Part shown: positions 1 to 12,690 of the stretch, piece after piece
How positions within the stretch are numbered: the stretch's first letter is position 1
Layout of the letters: each line of letters starts with the position of its first letter
Origin: Ampullaceana balthica
Lineage: Eukaryota > Mollusca > Gastropoda > Lymnaeidae
DNA: 64,000 bases
Assembly (NCBI GenBank): GCA_944989445.1
Contig: CALYLW010000341.1
Location: 1,130,132 to 1,194,131 of the forward strand
Reading direction: 5' to 3'
Notes under the pieces: generated by a model
Databases searched by the model: none
Seen by the model: only the letters and a program-made list of their open reading frames with translations
What the model was told of the DNA's origin: nothing
Position numbers and translations under genes: made by a program

Positions 1-218
1 TAGAGTGCAGCCATACACTAAATACATACTTAAATGACAAAAAAGTGACTTAAAACATGGTCATTTCCACATAGAAAAGACCGCTTTTAGGAGGGGGGGG
101 TCACAGCTTTGTGACGTCATATTGAGGGGGTCTAAGTTTTTGTGACGAAGTGTGACGGGAGGGGGTTGGGTTAAAAATTGGCCAAAATCGCGGAACGTCA
201 TTTATGGACGACCCGTAT
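1..218. mobile_element. GGCCGTCCATAAATGACGTCA-type MITE, end fragment
   Basis: Ends in a variant of the inverted terminus (CGTCATTTATGGACGACCC) and shares G-runs and TGACGTCA with 17509-18270, 39284-39570, 54361-54749 and 57581-59466. The left part is cut by the window edge. Confidence 0.6.
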
Positions 219-514
219 ATTGGATATGTTTTTTATGCTAATTTTGTCTTACTGCTAGCTAGAGTTTAATTATTAAGCGAAGATTTTCATTTCATAACGC
301 AGACAGCGATCTTAAATTATACTCTAGACTTGGTCAGGAATGGAAAGGTTCGGTATTCAGGGGAGAGCTGCTACTCAAATTAATTGACTTAAAAATATAT
401 TTCCCAAAATTGCAGGAATTTTAGTTTAACTGCTGAAATAATTTAACCCTTGATACATTTATTTGTTTTAAAAAATCTTCAATAATCTTAGTAGGTACGA
501 GTCAGTGTATGAAG

Positions 515-709
515 CAGAGGCGTCCCCCGGGATTTGTGTCCCCCAGTGTGGCAGTTTATGATGTTACCCCATCACGACTAACCCCATAGATCTGCTCCGA
601 GTCTGCCAGTGCCAAGTAACAGGAGCATATAACCAATTTTACATTTTGGTGTAACTCCTTGTCATGGTGCGGTCAGCACCACACGCATCTCCACCTAGTA
701 ACGCCTCTG
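515..709. mobile_element. hAT-type MITE (CAGAGGCGT termini), copy 1
   Basis: 195 bp with inverted ends CAGAGGCGT/ACGCCTCTG and an exact 8-bp target duplication GTATGAAG (507-514 and 710-717). No coding capacity. Confidence 0.85.
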
Positions 710-2558
710 GTATGAAGGCCACCATTTCAATAAACCATGTTTTCAGTTTGACACATGCTGGACAGTTAAAACCCCTTTGTTAAGACTCGTCACACTTTGA
801 TGGCCATGGAATGGACTTTCGTGCTGACCTAAAGATATTTCCATGAAACTGGAGCAAACCAGTTGTGTTTTGTATGTAAACATGATGGAAAATTTAGCTT
901 GATACCTCTGTTGCGTTACTATTTGCTGAACTTTACAGTCTGTCATTTCATTGGTCGCTGTAAAATAAGCGGGCTAACTCGAAACGGATATACGGCCAGT
1001 CAGTGTCGTCAGTCAGAAGCGGTTTTTGGGAGTTGTTCTAGTTCATGTATACAGCTGATCGGATTCGGACATCCTCATTTGGCTAAATATAAAGTTCTAA
1101 GGTAAACTACTGTTATGTTTTTATGTTAATATATTTTTGAAAACTCTTGAGTGATGATCCAGAGGAATAGTTAATTTTTTTTCGCTCGTGGTTAATGTAC
1201 AAAATTGCCATCCCCACATTAAATTTATACCCTTGTTCACTAATTTTAATATATTAATATTGTTGTGATATACCCGCTGTTCTGCGACGTCTTGCCAGGC
1301 ACATGCCTAATTCACACCCTGTTTTAATAACATATATTTGTTTATGTAAAATCCTGATTGCAGTCTCACTCATTTTTGTCCGTTTCATTCCCTTATTATA
1401 TTGTTCATGTTGTAAGCCGAACTTGGGCATCTGGGCGACGTTGATGAATGATTTCTGCCACTCTTTCTCCCAGTTATTTGTTGTGTTTTTAACAACATGA
1501 TTGTTGTCACACATCATCGCATATGAAACCGAGGTCAAACTGCTTCTTTAAAAAAAAATTGGCATCCCTTTTTTCCCTGTAGATCTGAACTTTATAAAAA
1601 AAATACAAGCGGGTGCGATGTGTCACCTGATGTGTTACCCCGTGCGAATGAACTTGGAGACTTTTGGGTGAATAGCATTTTAAAGAGTTACTTGAACGTT
1701 CCTTGTGTTTAGTCTAAGTTAGGCAGGATGATGTGTCTAGGATTTCATCATGGCAATTTTTTGTCGGCAGGTATCTGATATGTATTTGTTTCCATTTATT
1801 TCTTTAAAAAACCTAAGAATATTTATATGACTTATTTTTAGCATCATAAGCCCAACTCTCTAACCTTATGCTAAGAATAGCTTGCTTTTTTTTCCTTATT
1901 AAGTACCTAGTACAAGTTCGGTAATGGTTTATCTTCTAAGCTCTAATGTCTTTTTTCAAAGACTCTCCGAAATTTATGTCCCCTAAAACAGTTTTTTTTT
2001 CTTATGCAGAGAAACAAGACTAAAGCATTCATCCTATGCACAAGTCATCAGCCATGGTTCAATACACAAGTTTAGGGTTTGGCATAGGTTTAGATATCAA
2101 AACAAACTGCAGAAGCAACAAAAGCAAAGACAATTAAATTACACCTTTAATGGATAAAACATCATCTATGTCACTATACTATTGGATAAAACTTAATGGA
2201 GCAAGCAATCACGACTCCAGTTTGAAAGCTTTATAAAGCCAAACTGACGATGTTGTGGACAGTTTGCTCTGATGGATCACCGCATTCACTGGCCTCTTCT
2301 AGAACATCAAGAGAAGTCCAAGTTGTCTTACTGCCACGGGTGTAGCTGTAGATGTCAATGTAGTCAGACGAACACTGGAACAGATGTAGATGTTTACGAT
2401 GTGTGGCTGTCCCTTTTGTAGCTGTAGTTGTCCAAGCTGCGTTGGCATTAATTCAGGTAAGATTCACTTTTTTTATTTACCTATTAACACGTATTTTTAT
2501 TTACCTTCCCGCGTATCATTTTATTTTTATAACATAATACGTTCTGCAACACCTTATA
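710..2558. other. No supported gene
   Basis: AT-rich sequence between a MITE and the hAT at 2567. The short frames at 743-1538 show no recognisable motif. A Cys-rich plus-strand stretch around 2390-2450 was not identified. Confidence 0.4.
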
Positions 2559-2887
2559 CCTTAGGTCAGGGGTGGGCAAACTTTTTCTACGCAGGGCCGC
2601 ATTGAAAACTTTATTGTTATAGGCGGGCCGCATATAATTCAATTACAATTGACAACTTCTAAATTTAAATTAATGATAATTACCATGTACTTGTCATTTT
2701 ATTTCACTTTCACACTCTATTACATATGTACATTAAATTTTAAAATACAAACTGAAACAGTTTCTAATTTGATAATAAGATTTTATTATTCATTATTATT
2801 TCAACAAAAGTTTGTTACCTGTCATAATAACTATGGAGAAGTAGGAACATAATTTACATTTAAGCTGACCATAGATTACAATTATAA

Positions 2888-3076
2888 TTAATGAGAAGTA
2901 TGTAACTGTTTACAATTTCGGATGATGTTCTTGAACCGTGGAACAAGTTTACTTGTTGTGATTCCCATGACGGCATTCAAATTGCAGTCAGTCAACATCG
3001 ATCGTTTCTTAGACTTGTTTATTTTCATGCAAGAAAAAGCTTGCTCACAGATGTATGTGGACCCAAATATTGACAC
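2888..3076 (-). pseudogene. hAT transposase C-terminal fragment
   Basis: 62 residues with S-T-Y-I-C-E-Q-A-F-S-C-M-K, then K-S-K-K-R-S and L-T-D-x-N-L. This is the hAT C-terminal dimerisation region of the GTF2IRD2/EPM2AIP1-type transposases. Neighbouring pieces lie in other frames, so the gene is broken. Confidence 0.75.
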
Positions 3077-3235
3077 AAGTTTTGCAGCAAAGGGTTTTTA
3101 GTGTAGAAATGCTGCTGCTGACAAACATCCATAAAACTCCAGCAAAAGAAATGACTTGAACTTCTCTTTCAGGTCATAATCTGCTTCTAGGTCAAGCATC
3201 TCTGTATATCCTCTGGGGCTGAATCAGCTTTTGCA

Positions 3236-3457
3236 CTAAATGGTGAACTGATGATATTGAAGAGTGGTTCCAAGGTTATTGAAGTCTTGGAACCTCCTTT
3301 CAAATTTCACGACCAAGTCATCCAACTGAGCCTTGTACTTGTTAGCCTTTTCACTAGAAATGGTTTTCTGTTTCAGCAAAGGGAAATGGCAAAACCTGTT
3401 TTCACCTGCTTGCCTGGAGAACAGGGAGAGCTTTGCCTGAAATGATTTAACATACAC
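3236..3457 (-). pseudogene. hAT transposase middle fragment
   Basis: 73-residue piece containing V-K-S-F-Q-A-K-L, C-H-F-P-L-L and K-A-N-K-Y-K-A-Q-L-D-D-L-V-V-K-F-E-R-R-F-Q-D, matching the region upstream of the dimerisation domain in GTF2IRD2-like hAT proteins. It lies upstream in coding sense of the 2888-3076 piece. Confidence 0.65.
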
Positions 3458-3993
3458 ATAAATTTCATGTGCAAATCAAGATATTGCTCTGAAGTTTGAC
3501 ATTCAACTTTTCCATAATGTCAATGTTATCATGAAGACTGACTTCCACTCTTCATTAAAAATGTTAGTAACAAAGTCACAAACAAACCCTTGATCTCCAG
3601 GAACATAACTATTTCTTCCTTGAGATCCCACACTCGCCTCAATATCTTGCCCAGGCTCAGCCAGCGGACCCTGCTGTGGTAGATAATATATTCAGTTTCC
3701 AAATCTTCAACCAGTGCCTTGAACTGCCCGTGGTTATAACCTGGCTCTGATGAAGTTTATCACACTGACAACTGGGTCAATAACATGCTTGATATTCAAC
3801 GCAGCTTTGCACAGACTTTCATGACGGATGAAATAGTGCAGAGGTAAGAGTGAATGGTCAGCACTCTGTTGTTACACTTGCTATCTTGTTCCACACCAAA
3901 CCAGTTCTTTCAATACATTTCTAAACAGCATTGAATAAATCCTGGCCTTTAGTTGTGTCTTTGAGTGGCTAAACACTAAATAATTCTTCGGTA

Positions 3994-4378
3994 TGTAGCC
4001 GTGTGGAGGCTTTAATTTAAGACAGGTCAAAAAGGTGGGACTGAAACCGTTGTCTTTTTACAGTGTTTATTCACAACATTGGAACTTTAGTTATCACGTT
4101 CACTTCTTTCTTTCTAGCGCATCAAACTGTCATTCTCTCTCTACTTCGTTTCTTCTCTCATAACCACCTAGTGCATCTCGGTGCAGTGCACATGGTGAGG
4201 CGCTGTGTGGGTGTGCACGCTACCAGATTATTAACAATCTCACCCAGACCAGGGGAGAGTGTTACTGGCCCGCTGGTGTGGTGAACTCCAGTCGCATCGT
4301 GGTCTGGAGTGAACCTGCAGAGTCCCGTGCCGGTCACTAAGACGGACTGCTGAGATTTAACTCTAGCAGACGACTACA
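3994..4378. mobile_element. Probable solo LTR (TGTAGCC...ACTACA), copy 1
   Basis: About 385 bp starting TGTAGCCGTG and ending CGACTACA, inside the hAT at 2567-5001. It matches 5965-6341 along its length (GAACTCCAG, TGGAGTGAACCTGCAG, CTCTAGCAGACG). TG...CA ends suggest an LTR. No clear target duplication was seen for this copy. Confidence 0.5.
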
Positions 4379-5009
4379 TGCATGTAAGCTCAAGTCGAGT
4401 GTTTATTTCCCGTATAAATATCCACAAAAGTGCTGTATCCTGTGCATCGGTACTTCGTCCAACGCAAGAGAGTACCACAAAAAGTCTTTGATTGCATCAC
4501 GAAGTTGGTCCATCAAATTGACGATATTTTTTTTTCAAAACGCCTGACTACAGTTCTCCTTGATAAAGAAATGCTATCAAATTTGTTATCTGTTCTGGAC
4601 ACATAATTCTTGCTGCATCTGATAAGCATTCCTTTATAAGCTCGCTGTCAGAAAAATACCTTTTCCGTTTACAATCTTATGTGAAGGTACAAACTGGCTT
4701 CGGTTGCAGCATCTTGTATAAAAGACTATTTGGTGGAAACAGTTGGCTGCTTCTCTAAATTATTAACTAACTTCTGGAAATTTCCTTTTCTCTCTTCGTT
4801 CGTTAAATAGTGCCCGAAATCAAAATGTGTTGGATTTTTTTTTAAAGTTGTATTCCTTAAAGACGCTCACATACTCGGAATAAAAATTTTAAAAATAAAG
4901 CGAAAATGCATAACAAAGAAAATTAACATCGACATAAGAACGCAACATGTATATGCCCAGGGGCCGCATGCGGCCCGCGGGCCGTAGTTTTACCGGCCCT
5001 GCCTTAGGT

Positions 5010-5964
5010 AATGGAGAGGAATTGCACTTACTGCATTGAGTTCTTCAACTGCACCAAGTTCATTAACTTCACCAAATCAATCAGTTCCTTCCCCATCAGG
5101 GGATATCACAAATATACCCCATTAGTGCATACAACAAAATATAACTCAATAGTTAATACAATACAACAAAATCTACCTCACTGGTGAATATCACTATATA
5201 TACTTCTACCTAACTAGTTTATACCACGCCTCTAATATATCTACCTTTACTAGTGGAAATAACGAATCTATCTCAGTAGGGCAGTCAATATTGTTGAAAA
5301 AAGCTGCCGGGTACCAGTCCAAAATTTTAACGGGTTCCCGGGCAGCGGCGTAGCTTGAGTATGTGCAGCTCGGGCCAGAACCCAGATCTACCGCCCCACC
5401 CCCACCCCGGAAAATATGTTGATATCATAAGAAAGAAGGCGTTTTTTTAAAATTAGAAATTCATCATCATAAGGACCCTATATTTTATGTTAAATTTAAA
5501 TAGAAGTAGAAGTACTTTCGTTTATTTATTGAAATTTAAGTATTCTATTTTTTCTCATAGCACAATCTTATATGTATAAATATTGTCAGCAATGCCATGC
5601 ACAATGGCCTAAATTGCATTGTTGATCATAATACATTTTTCATTAACTTAATTTTAAACAAGCTTATTTCGCAGCTGGAATTACTTTTGTCACTTGTAAA
5701 GAATATCCAGTATGAATATATATTATATTAGGCAGGTTAACTTCAAGCCAAAATATCTTAATAAACTTGATTTAAATTTATTAATTCATTTTTTCCCTAC
5801 GAGATAAAATAATCCTAGCTGGACAATTTCCTGTGAGATACTTTAATACTCTAAATTATAGGCAAAATTTCAGTTATGTAGATTAGCATGTTTCATATCT
5901 GTTTTACGAATTATATATCTTCCAAAACCTCAAATGATTTTCTACAGTAACCTCATCTTATCAA
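5010..5964. other. No supported gene; short transposon scraps
   Basis: Holds a fragment of the TAGGGCTGTCAA hAT end near 5284-5345 (GTTGAAAAAAGCTGCCGGG) next to CAGCGGCGTAGC, a hAT-like terminus. The rest is AT-rich and unassigned. Confidence 0.45.
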
Positions 5965-6341
5965 TGTAGCCGAGTGGTGGCTAAGTTAAATTAAAAACAA
6001 TAAAGTTCATTTCACTGGGTTAGGATATCAAAAGAGTTTATTTCTCAATACAGTACAAGAATGGGCCATGAACAAGTTAACAAGTCAGTCCTCTCTCCAA
6101 GCGCTACCTCAACACTCTCCAACTCACACTCTCCTCTCACACAGACCAGGGGCAGTGTGTTACTGGCCCACCGGTGTATCCCTGCTCATCACGTGACTGA
6201 CCTCCCCGTGCAGTAAAACACGGGTAGTTGGTCAGTCGCTCTGTGTGAACTCCAGCCACAACGTGGGCTGGAGTGAACCTGCAGTGACCCGTGAAGGTCG
6301 CTAAAGCAGACTGCTGAGGTCAACTCTAGCAGACGGCTACA
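5965..6341. mobile_element. Probable solo LTR (TGTAGCC...GGCTACA), copy 2
   Basis: 377 bp with ends TGTAGCCGAG and ACGGCTACA, flanked by the possible 4-bp duplication TCAA. No internal retroelement sequence is attached. A foldback or MITE origin is the alternative. Confidence 0.5.
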
Positions 6342-7165
6342 TCAAGAATGAAATTTTTCCGTCAACTGATTTTATTTTCATGACCTGACTGCAAGATTCC
6401 AATACAATAAGATCTCCAAATAAGATGTTAGAATAAGTCAAATCATCCTTTAAGTATTCAATAAGTTCTCTGTGAGTAATCTTTGAAAATAATTTTATTA
6501 GCACTTATTAACTATTAACCTTTATTAATAATTTTGAGCGTCATTGATTTAATAAAAATACATGTTTCGAGGGAGTACATGTTTTCAAATCTAGCAACCT
6601 CTCTCTGATTTTTCAACCTTTTCACATTGCAAAAATGGACTTTTTGAACCTTATGTGAAATATATGGAGAGCTATCGAATGCAAAGGAATACGTATGTGT
6701 TATCTTGTAACAGAAATAAGTTTCTTTTGCGAATTTTTTGCTAAATAACAACGGGTAGTGTGACGCCCTAACAAAATGCCAGGCGTAACATTAGCTTTTG
6801 ATTTGGTCATGTTTAAAATTGATAGGGTTCAGTAATTGTTCCTTTTACAACAGGGGCAGGTGTCAAATTTGAAGAATCAAATTAAATTACCTGCCCATAA
6901 GTGTTACGTTCTCATAATACTCGGTGTTTATTGTATTTTGACAAAAGAGCTCCATTTTCTCTTAATTTTTTTTTCTTTCAAGCTAATTAAGGACTATGAA
7001 TTTGCCGCCCCAAAGTGCCACCAGGGGCATTATTTGCCCCCCTTGCCAACCCCTTTCTACGCCACTGTACCTGAGTTATCCTTTCGAAATACCTCAAAAT
7101 GTTCACCCTCTATTATCTTTATACTTCTTAGTTTATTATGTAAATGCCAATTTATATGTAATGAA

Positions 7166-7800
7166 TCAGCGATGTAAAAATGCTGACATTGAAATACTAC
7201 TATAATTCAGTGGTGTAAAAACAATGAGCAAAGGGGTGCCAAAGTGATTTTTTTTTGGGGGGGGGGAGTGCGCTAAACAAAGTCTTATAAAAATAAAGAA
7301 CAGAATGTCTGGAAAATCATTGTGAGCCATCAGCAAGCCAATGAGGCCAAATTTCATTCCTACCATTGCTGGAGGACCATCCTCATCACGGGTTGTATTT
7401 TTCAAAGGAATTAGTGTCAATAATTCTTCTTTAAATGTCTGCCCCTTGTCAAACCTAACCAAAACAATGAGTTGGACCATGTCAGTGATATGACATGATT
7501 CATCCAATGCCAGACTGAAAACAGAAGCAGTTTTAAATCCGTAAGCAACTGATCCAATATATTACCGGACATACTTTCAACACGCTTTGCAACAGTCTGG
7601 TTGGAAAACTGAAGATATTTGTTTCTTTATTTCTCCTTTTTTAAACTCAGAAAATAATGAATCAGCACATTCTTGAAAAAAAGTTTAACCGTCTCACTAT
7701 CTAGATACGATTTTTTTTCTTTGCTAATAACCAACAAATATTAAAAGACTCTTCAGCAGAACAATCACTTGAACTGAAAATCTGACGGGATCAATTTCGC
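7166..7800 (-). pseudogene. hAT (GTF2IRD2-like) transposase fragment
   Basis: Minus-strand frame 7507-7166 begins D-E-S-C-H-I-T-D-M-V-Q-L-I-V-L-V-R and continues E-E-L-L-T-L-I-P-L-K-N-T-T, the catalytic-region signature of GTF2IRD2-type hAT transposases, then P-A-M-V-G. Upstream pieces in other frames (7510-7800) include V-A-K-R-V-E-S-M-S-G-N-I. Frame changes and stops show it is dead. A CAGTGGTGTAAAA terminus near 7212 may be its end. Confidence 0.7.
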
Positions 7801-8105
7801 TGGCCATTTAAACTAAAAAACAACTACGGGTCTTTGTATGTTAAAAAATACAGGATGGACACTCCCTCAACAAAGCCAGGCAGGTTTAATTTCAACTCGT
7901 TAACATTCCTCATCAGTTATCTACGAATTTTATAGTTATATTGTTTCTTGTCAACAAACAGCCGCGATTGGTACCATTTCGCGTAAAGGCTATTAAATTC
8001 ACTATTGTGATGTCATTATTATTGTTTATTATTAGCAAAACCTGACACTGAATATGTGAGTAAAAATACGTATTTAATATTTGATTGAACATTTTACGTT
8101 TAGTC

Positions 8106-8182
8106 CATCTATTAGTCCGGGGCCGATATGTCGGGGCCGTTATGTCGGGGCCGTTTTGTCCGGGGCCTTTTTGTCGGTGAAC
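8106..8182. repeat. GGGGCCGTTTTGTC-type short tandem block
   Basis: Four near-repeats of about 18-19 bp (GGGGCCGATATGTC, GGGGCCGTTATGTC, GGGGCCGTTTTGTC, GGGGCCTTTTTGTC). A shorter relative with the same lead-in CCATCTATTAGTCC is at 51253-51302. Confidence 0.8.
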
Positions 8183-8929
8183 CTTGTTAATTAAAGGCTT
8201 TGGTTACAGCGTGACCCCGCACCCTGGAAAAAGCAGCAAAAGGAGACTGCTACTATCCGATATCACGTTACAGGCACAGGAAGTTTCACCAATGTTGACA
8301 TGGGACACCCTGAACATAAATCTACCAAACCATCACCTCCTTTGCAGCACACACCCCGTCTTATTAAAAATGTCACAATTCTCAAGTAGTCTTATGAGGT
8401 TTAACAGATGCCGCTCACTCATTCTCTCACTTATACATCTCTCTTTTGCCTTCTAAAATAGAAATCTTTAATTTTTATACCAAACACCCGTCCCACGTTT
8501 TTAGTCATATTAAATGAAAGTACTTGAACTTAGAAGTTTTAAATTATTTTCTTCCTTTTAGTCAACTTATATAAAAACCTGGTTTTTAAAAATCATATTT
8601 TTACATGTATTTATTTTATTCTTTTTAGTCCAGTTTATAACAACCTGGTTGTTTAAAATATTTTTTTACCTCTATTTATTTTACCAAACACCTCACAAGC
8701 GCTCGCCCAACGTTGTGATGTGGTCACGGGGTGAACTCACGGATGTCAACAAAAGCAGATGGTACAGATGCTTATATATAGACTATAGATAAACTAAAAA
8801 GTTCAATAATTTAATAACGGTACATTCGATCGATCTGCAATTTTGATACAATGCATTGTCATCTAAGATCTATCTGTGGTAAAATTTTCAGATCTCTAGG
8901 ACCATCAGAAGTATTTCAATTTTACGTTG

Positions 8930-10345
8930 AAAAAAGCTGCCCGGGTACCCGTGAAAATTTCGAACGGGTATCCGGGTTACCCTATCTAAACGTCGCATAT
9001 TTGTCCCGTCATGACCACTATACAGTGCAACCTAGACACCATCCATGCACCTCAATTCACACAGTAGTAGTAGCCAACGGCTTGCTTCCAGTAACATACT
9101 ATTACTAATGCACTACAATTACCAGTTTAACTATAATGCACTAAAAACTGTTATTCGATTCCTGCTGTAAATGCTTTCGTCATAGTCATAAACTAAAACT
9201 ACAGTAAACTGAACATGCAAACAAAATGACAACAGCAATGACGTAACGTTCAGTGTCTCATACTACTCATACCTAGAATGTTAATATCCACTTGGCGTTG
9301 GATGCAATACTGCGGTAAATCTCAAGTGATCGTGCTTTGGTCAGTGGTACTGCTTTTGTTATTAATGTTAACATCAAAATATTTCTGATATTGCGTGGGT
9401 CGGCGGTTTGTTTATAAATATCAATTTTATGAATAGCGTTCAGAGGGCGTTTATCGCAGACACAAATTTCATTACAATGGTTGCCTTTTGCGTGTCACTG
9501 TCAACTCGCTTGGCATGATCCACACAGCCGACATCTTACCCATCTTATTAACTTTAAAAACTGACACCTTTGGGTGTATATCAATTTTTGGACTAGGCAA
9601 ACACGTGTTAATGAACACAATAACAGTGCTTCACAAAATGGTGGTCCGCGGAAGTTATCAAGAAATGGGAGAGAAATATAATTATAATCCTCCAATTGCT
9701 ATCAATAACACAATAATAGAATTTGTCATTTTTGACAATAAGCTAATAAATGAAAGAAATAAAAAGAGATTAAATTACATTTCGCTACCATGTAATAAGT
9801 ACAGGGAAAATAGTGCACCGGTTCCTGGTGCAATGGAAAAAATTCAATTCAAACTAAAAAGTTTGAGAAGCACTGGGTTATAGGAGGGAAGAGAGATTGG
9901 GAGGGGGGGGGGTAAAAAACGACATTTGATAGATCAATCGGTGACCCCCTGACACTATTTCAAAGCAAAGTTAGTGTCAAAAGCAAGGATGTTTTTATGA
10001 ACAAAAAACAACAAACAAACACGGCCTCTTTCATACACCTATGATGTCAATCCTCACAACTATTTAATAATAATAATAAACTATTTAATTTATTAAATTT
10101 AAATACTGATAACCTTGCAAGGAGTAGAGCAAGAAACATCAATCGTATCAAAGTATCAATCGGCGTATTTCAAAGCAAAAGTTAGTGTCAAAGCAAGTTT
10201 GTTCTTTTTAATATTTTCATTTCTAAGCCCTTATTTTTTGGTAGAGGACTTTTGTTTTCTATATTTCAAGAACCAAAACCTTTTGGGACCGTATTTTTAT
10301 TTCCTTCCCATTGAAACACAGCACATTTTTATAAAACTTATTTAA
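8930..10345 (-). mobile_element. TAGGGCTGTCAA-type hAT element, truncated copy
   Basis: Reverse-oriented relative of 14660-16561. It begins at GTTGAAAAAAGCTGCCCGGG (terminal bases lost) and includes the nested CAGTGCTTC element at about 9616-9875. It ends where the G-rich array begins. The unit inserted into the dispersed repeat seen intact near 50220-50340. Confidence 0.6.
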
Positions 10346-10364
10346 AAATTTTCAGTCCCTTATT

Positions 10365-11172
10365 TTGTGTGAGTGTGAGGGGAAAGAAGAGAGAGAGGGC
10401 GAGTGTGGGTGGGGGAGGAGGGGGGATGTGTGGGAGGGAGAGCGTGGGTGGGGGGAGGAGGGCGGGGATGGGGAGGAGGGAGAGTACGGGGATGGGGAAG
10501 GGCGGGTGGGGGGATGGAGTGCGAAAATTGTGAGGGCGGGAGGGGGAGGCCGATTAGGGAGGGAGCGTAGGAGGAGGAGAGGGCGGCGAGTGTGTGGGAG
10601 CAGGGAGGATGATGGCGAGTGTGTGGGAGCGGGGGTGGGAGTGGGGAGGGAGGGCGAGTGTTTAGGAGCGTAGAGCGGGGCGATTGTGTGTGGGAATCGT
10701 GGGTGTGGGGGAGGAGGGCGAGTGTCTGGGATTGTGGGGGGGAGGAGGGCGGCGAGTGTGTGGGTGCGTGGGGGGGGAGGAGGGCGGCGAGTGTGTGGGA
10801 GGGAGCGAGGGGGAGGAGGGCGGCGAGTGTGTGGGAGCGAGGGGGGAGGAGGGCGGCGAGTGTGTGGGTGTGGAAGGGGGAGGGCGTGTGTGTGGGAGCG
10901 AGATGGGGGAGGGCGAGTGTGTGGGAGCGGGTGGGGGGAGGGCGAGTGTGTGGGAGCGGGAGGGGGGGCGAGTGTGTGGGAGCGTGGGAGGAGGAGTGCG
11001 GCGAGTGTGTGGGAGCGTGGGAGGAGGAGGGCGGCGAGTGTGTGGGAGCGTGGGAGGAGGAGTGCGGCGAGTGTGTGGGAGCGTGGGAGGAGGAGGGCGG
11101 CGAGTGTGTGGAAGTGTGGGAAGGGGAGGGCGAGTGTGTTGGAGCGTGGGGGGGAGGGCGAGTGTGTGGGAG
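10365..11172. repeat. G-rich minisatellite array
   Basis: About 0.8 kb of purine-rich units related to GGGAGCGTGGGAGGAGGAGG with CGGCGAGTGTGT. The best-ordered part (about 10966-11115) has a 33-bp period. Strong G/C strand asymmetry and many G-runs. The long frames in all phases are products of the repeat, not genes. Confidence 0.9.
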
Positions 11173-11970
11173 CTCAACTCAAGATTTTAGGTTTCAATGA
11201 CGAATAATGGCTTACAATTAACATTTTTAAGACCTTTGCAGCGTACCGAGCAATAAAAGTGAAGGGGAAAAAATCCAAAAATTTACATGCGCTCAAAACA
11301 GTGAGAGCGTCACCGGAAGCCATATCTGACGTATTTGATGACAAAATTATATTATTTTTTCTTCAATTGTTTATCCATGAATTGATATTTAATAATATTC
11401 TTTTTTATGGTTTCTCTCTGACAGAACCCCATTTCTTCTTCATTTAAATGGTGTGATCACGCGTAAAAAAATTTGATTAAAATCTGATGAAATACTGCGG
11501 AAACTTGCGTCATGCACTATTATATTCGGCGAACTCATAATTTATTTTTTGCCCCTGTAACAATCTAAAAAAAATTTGAACGTTGTAACAAGACAAAAGT
11601 GAGGTTATAGAAGTATACAAAACGAACTCATTTCCATAATTGACAACATCATTCAATAAAAAAAAATGTTAAAGAAATAAGAGAGGCAAAATTCTATGCT
11701 GTTTTGGCCGACGAGGTGACCACTCACAACTAAGAAGAAATGTCGTTTTGAATCTGATTTGTTGACAGCGAAAACACTGTAAGAGAGGAATTCATCTCTT
11801 TTGTTCCACTTGTTCGAACAACGGGAGAGGCGATGGCATCAAAGATATTGAAATTATTGAGACATTTCGGGATCCCACTATAGAATATGAGGTTCCAGTG
11901 TTATGATGGCGCTGCATCAATGTCGTGCGCTGTCTCATGAGTTCAAGTGATTATACTGCGTGAGGCCACT

Positions 11971-12500
11971 TTGGCGGTGTACACACACTGCAGCAACCAC
12001 GCTTTAAACCTAGTGATCGCGCTTTGGCGGTGTACACACACTGCAGCAACCACGCTTTAAACCTAGTGATCGCGCTTTGGCGGTGTACACACACTGCAGC
12101 AACCACGCTTTAAACCTAGTGATCGCGCTTTGGCGGTGTACACACACTGCAGCAACCACGCTTTAAACCTAGTGATCGCGCTTTGGCGGTGTACACACAC
12201 TGCAGCAACCACGCTTTAAACCTAGTGATCGCGCTTTGGCGGTGTACACACACTGCAGCAACCACGCTTTAAACCTAGTGATCGCGCTTTGGCGGTGTAC
12301 ACACACTGCAGCAACCACGCTTTAAACCTAGTGATCGCGCTTTGGCGGTGTACACACACTGCAGCAACCACGCTTTAAACCTAGTGATCGCGCTTTGGCG
12401 GTGTACACACACTGCAGCAACCACGCTTTAAACCTAGTGATCGCGCTTTGGCGGTGTACACACACTGCAGCAACCACGCTTTAAACCTAGTGATCGCGCT
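11971..12500. repeat. 53-bp tandem repeat, 10 identical copies
   Basis: Unit starts TTGGCGGTGTACACACACTG and is 53 bp. Copies begin at 11971, 12024 and so on to 12448 with no differences seen. The unit derives from transposase coding sequence. 53 is not a multiple of 3, so the repeat breaks the frame. Confidence 0.95.
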
Positions 12501-12690
12501 TTGGTGTGGACTTCCCGATGTGCGTAACATGATTGACAAATTAAAAGAAACCTGCATGTTTTTTTAACAACAGCCCAAAAGCCCGAAGCCTTGTTGAAAA
12601 ACGTCAAACAAACAAATTTTCCATTTGACGGAGCTAAACGGAAGGTACTTCTAGATTTGTGTAAAACAAGATGGGCTGATCGCCACGAAG

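Larger units (their letters stand above)
2567..5001 (-). mobile_element. Degenerate hAT transposon with 8-bp target duplication
   Basis: Starts CAGGGGTGGGCAAACTTTTT and ends with the inverse of CAGGGCCGGTAAAACT. It is flanked by CCTTAGGT at 2559-2566 and 5002-5009, an exact 8-bp direct repeat as expected for hAT. The interior carries broken minus-strand transposase pieces (see 2888-3076 and 3236-3457) and a nested repeat at 3994-4378. Confidence 0.85.

Noticed and set aside
2234..5090. Possible minus-strand host exons on either side of the 2567-5001 hAT
   Set aside because: Short open stretches end near GT-like sites, but the phases do not join and no protein family was recognised.
10365..11207. 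Gly/Arg/Val-rich and Pro/His-rich ORFs
   Set aside because: Frames through the G-rich array. All phases are open, so openness carries no information.
12000..12500. CRISPR-like array
   Set aside because: The 53-bp units are directly adjacent with no spacers, in a eukaryotic transposon remnant.
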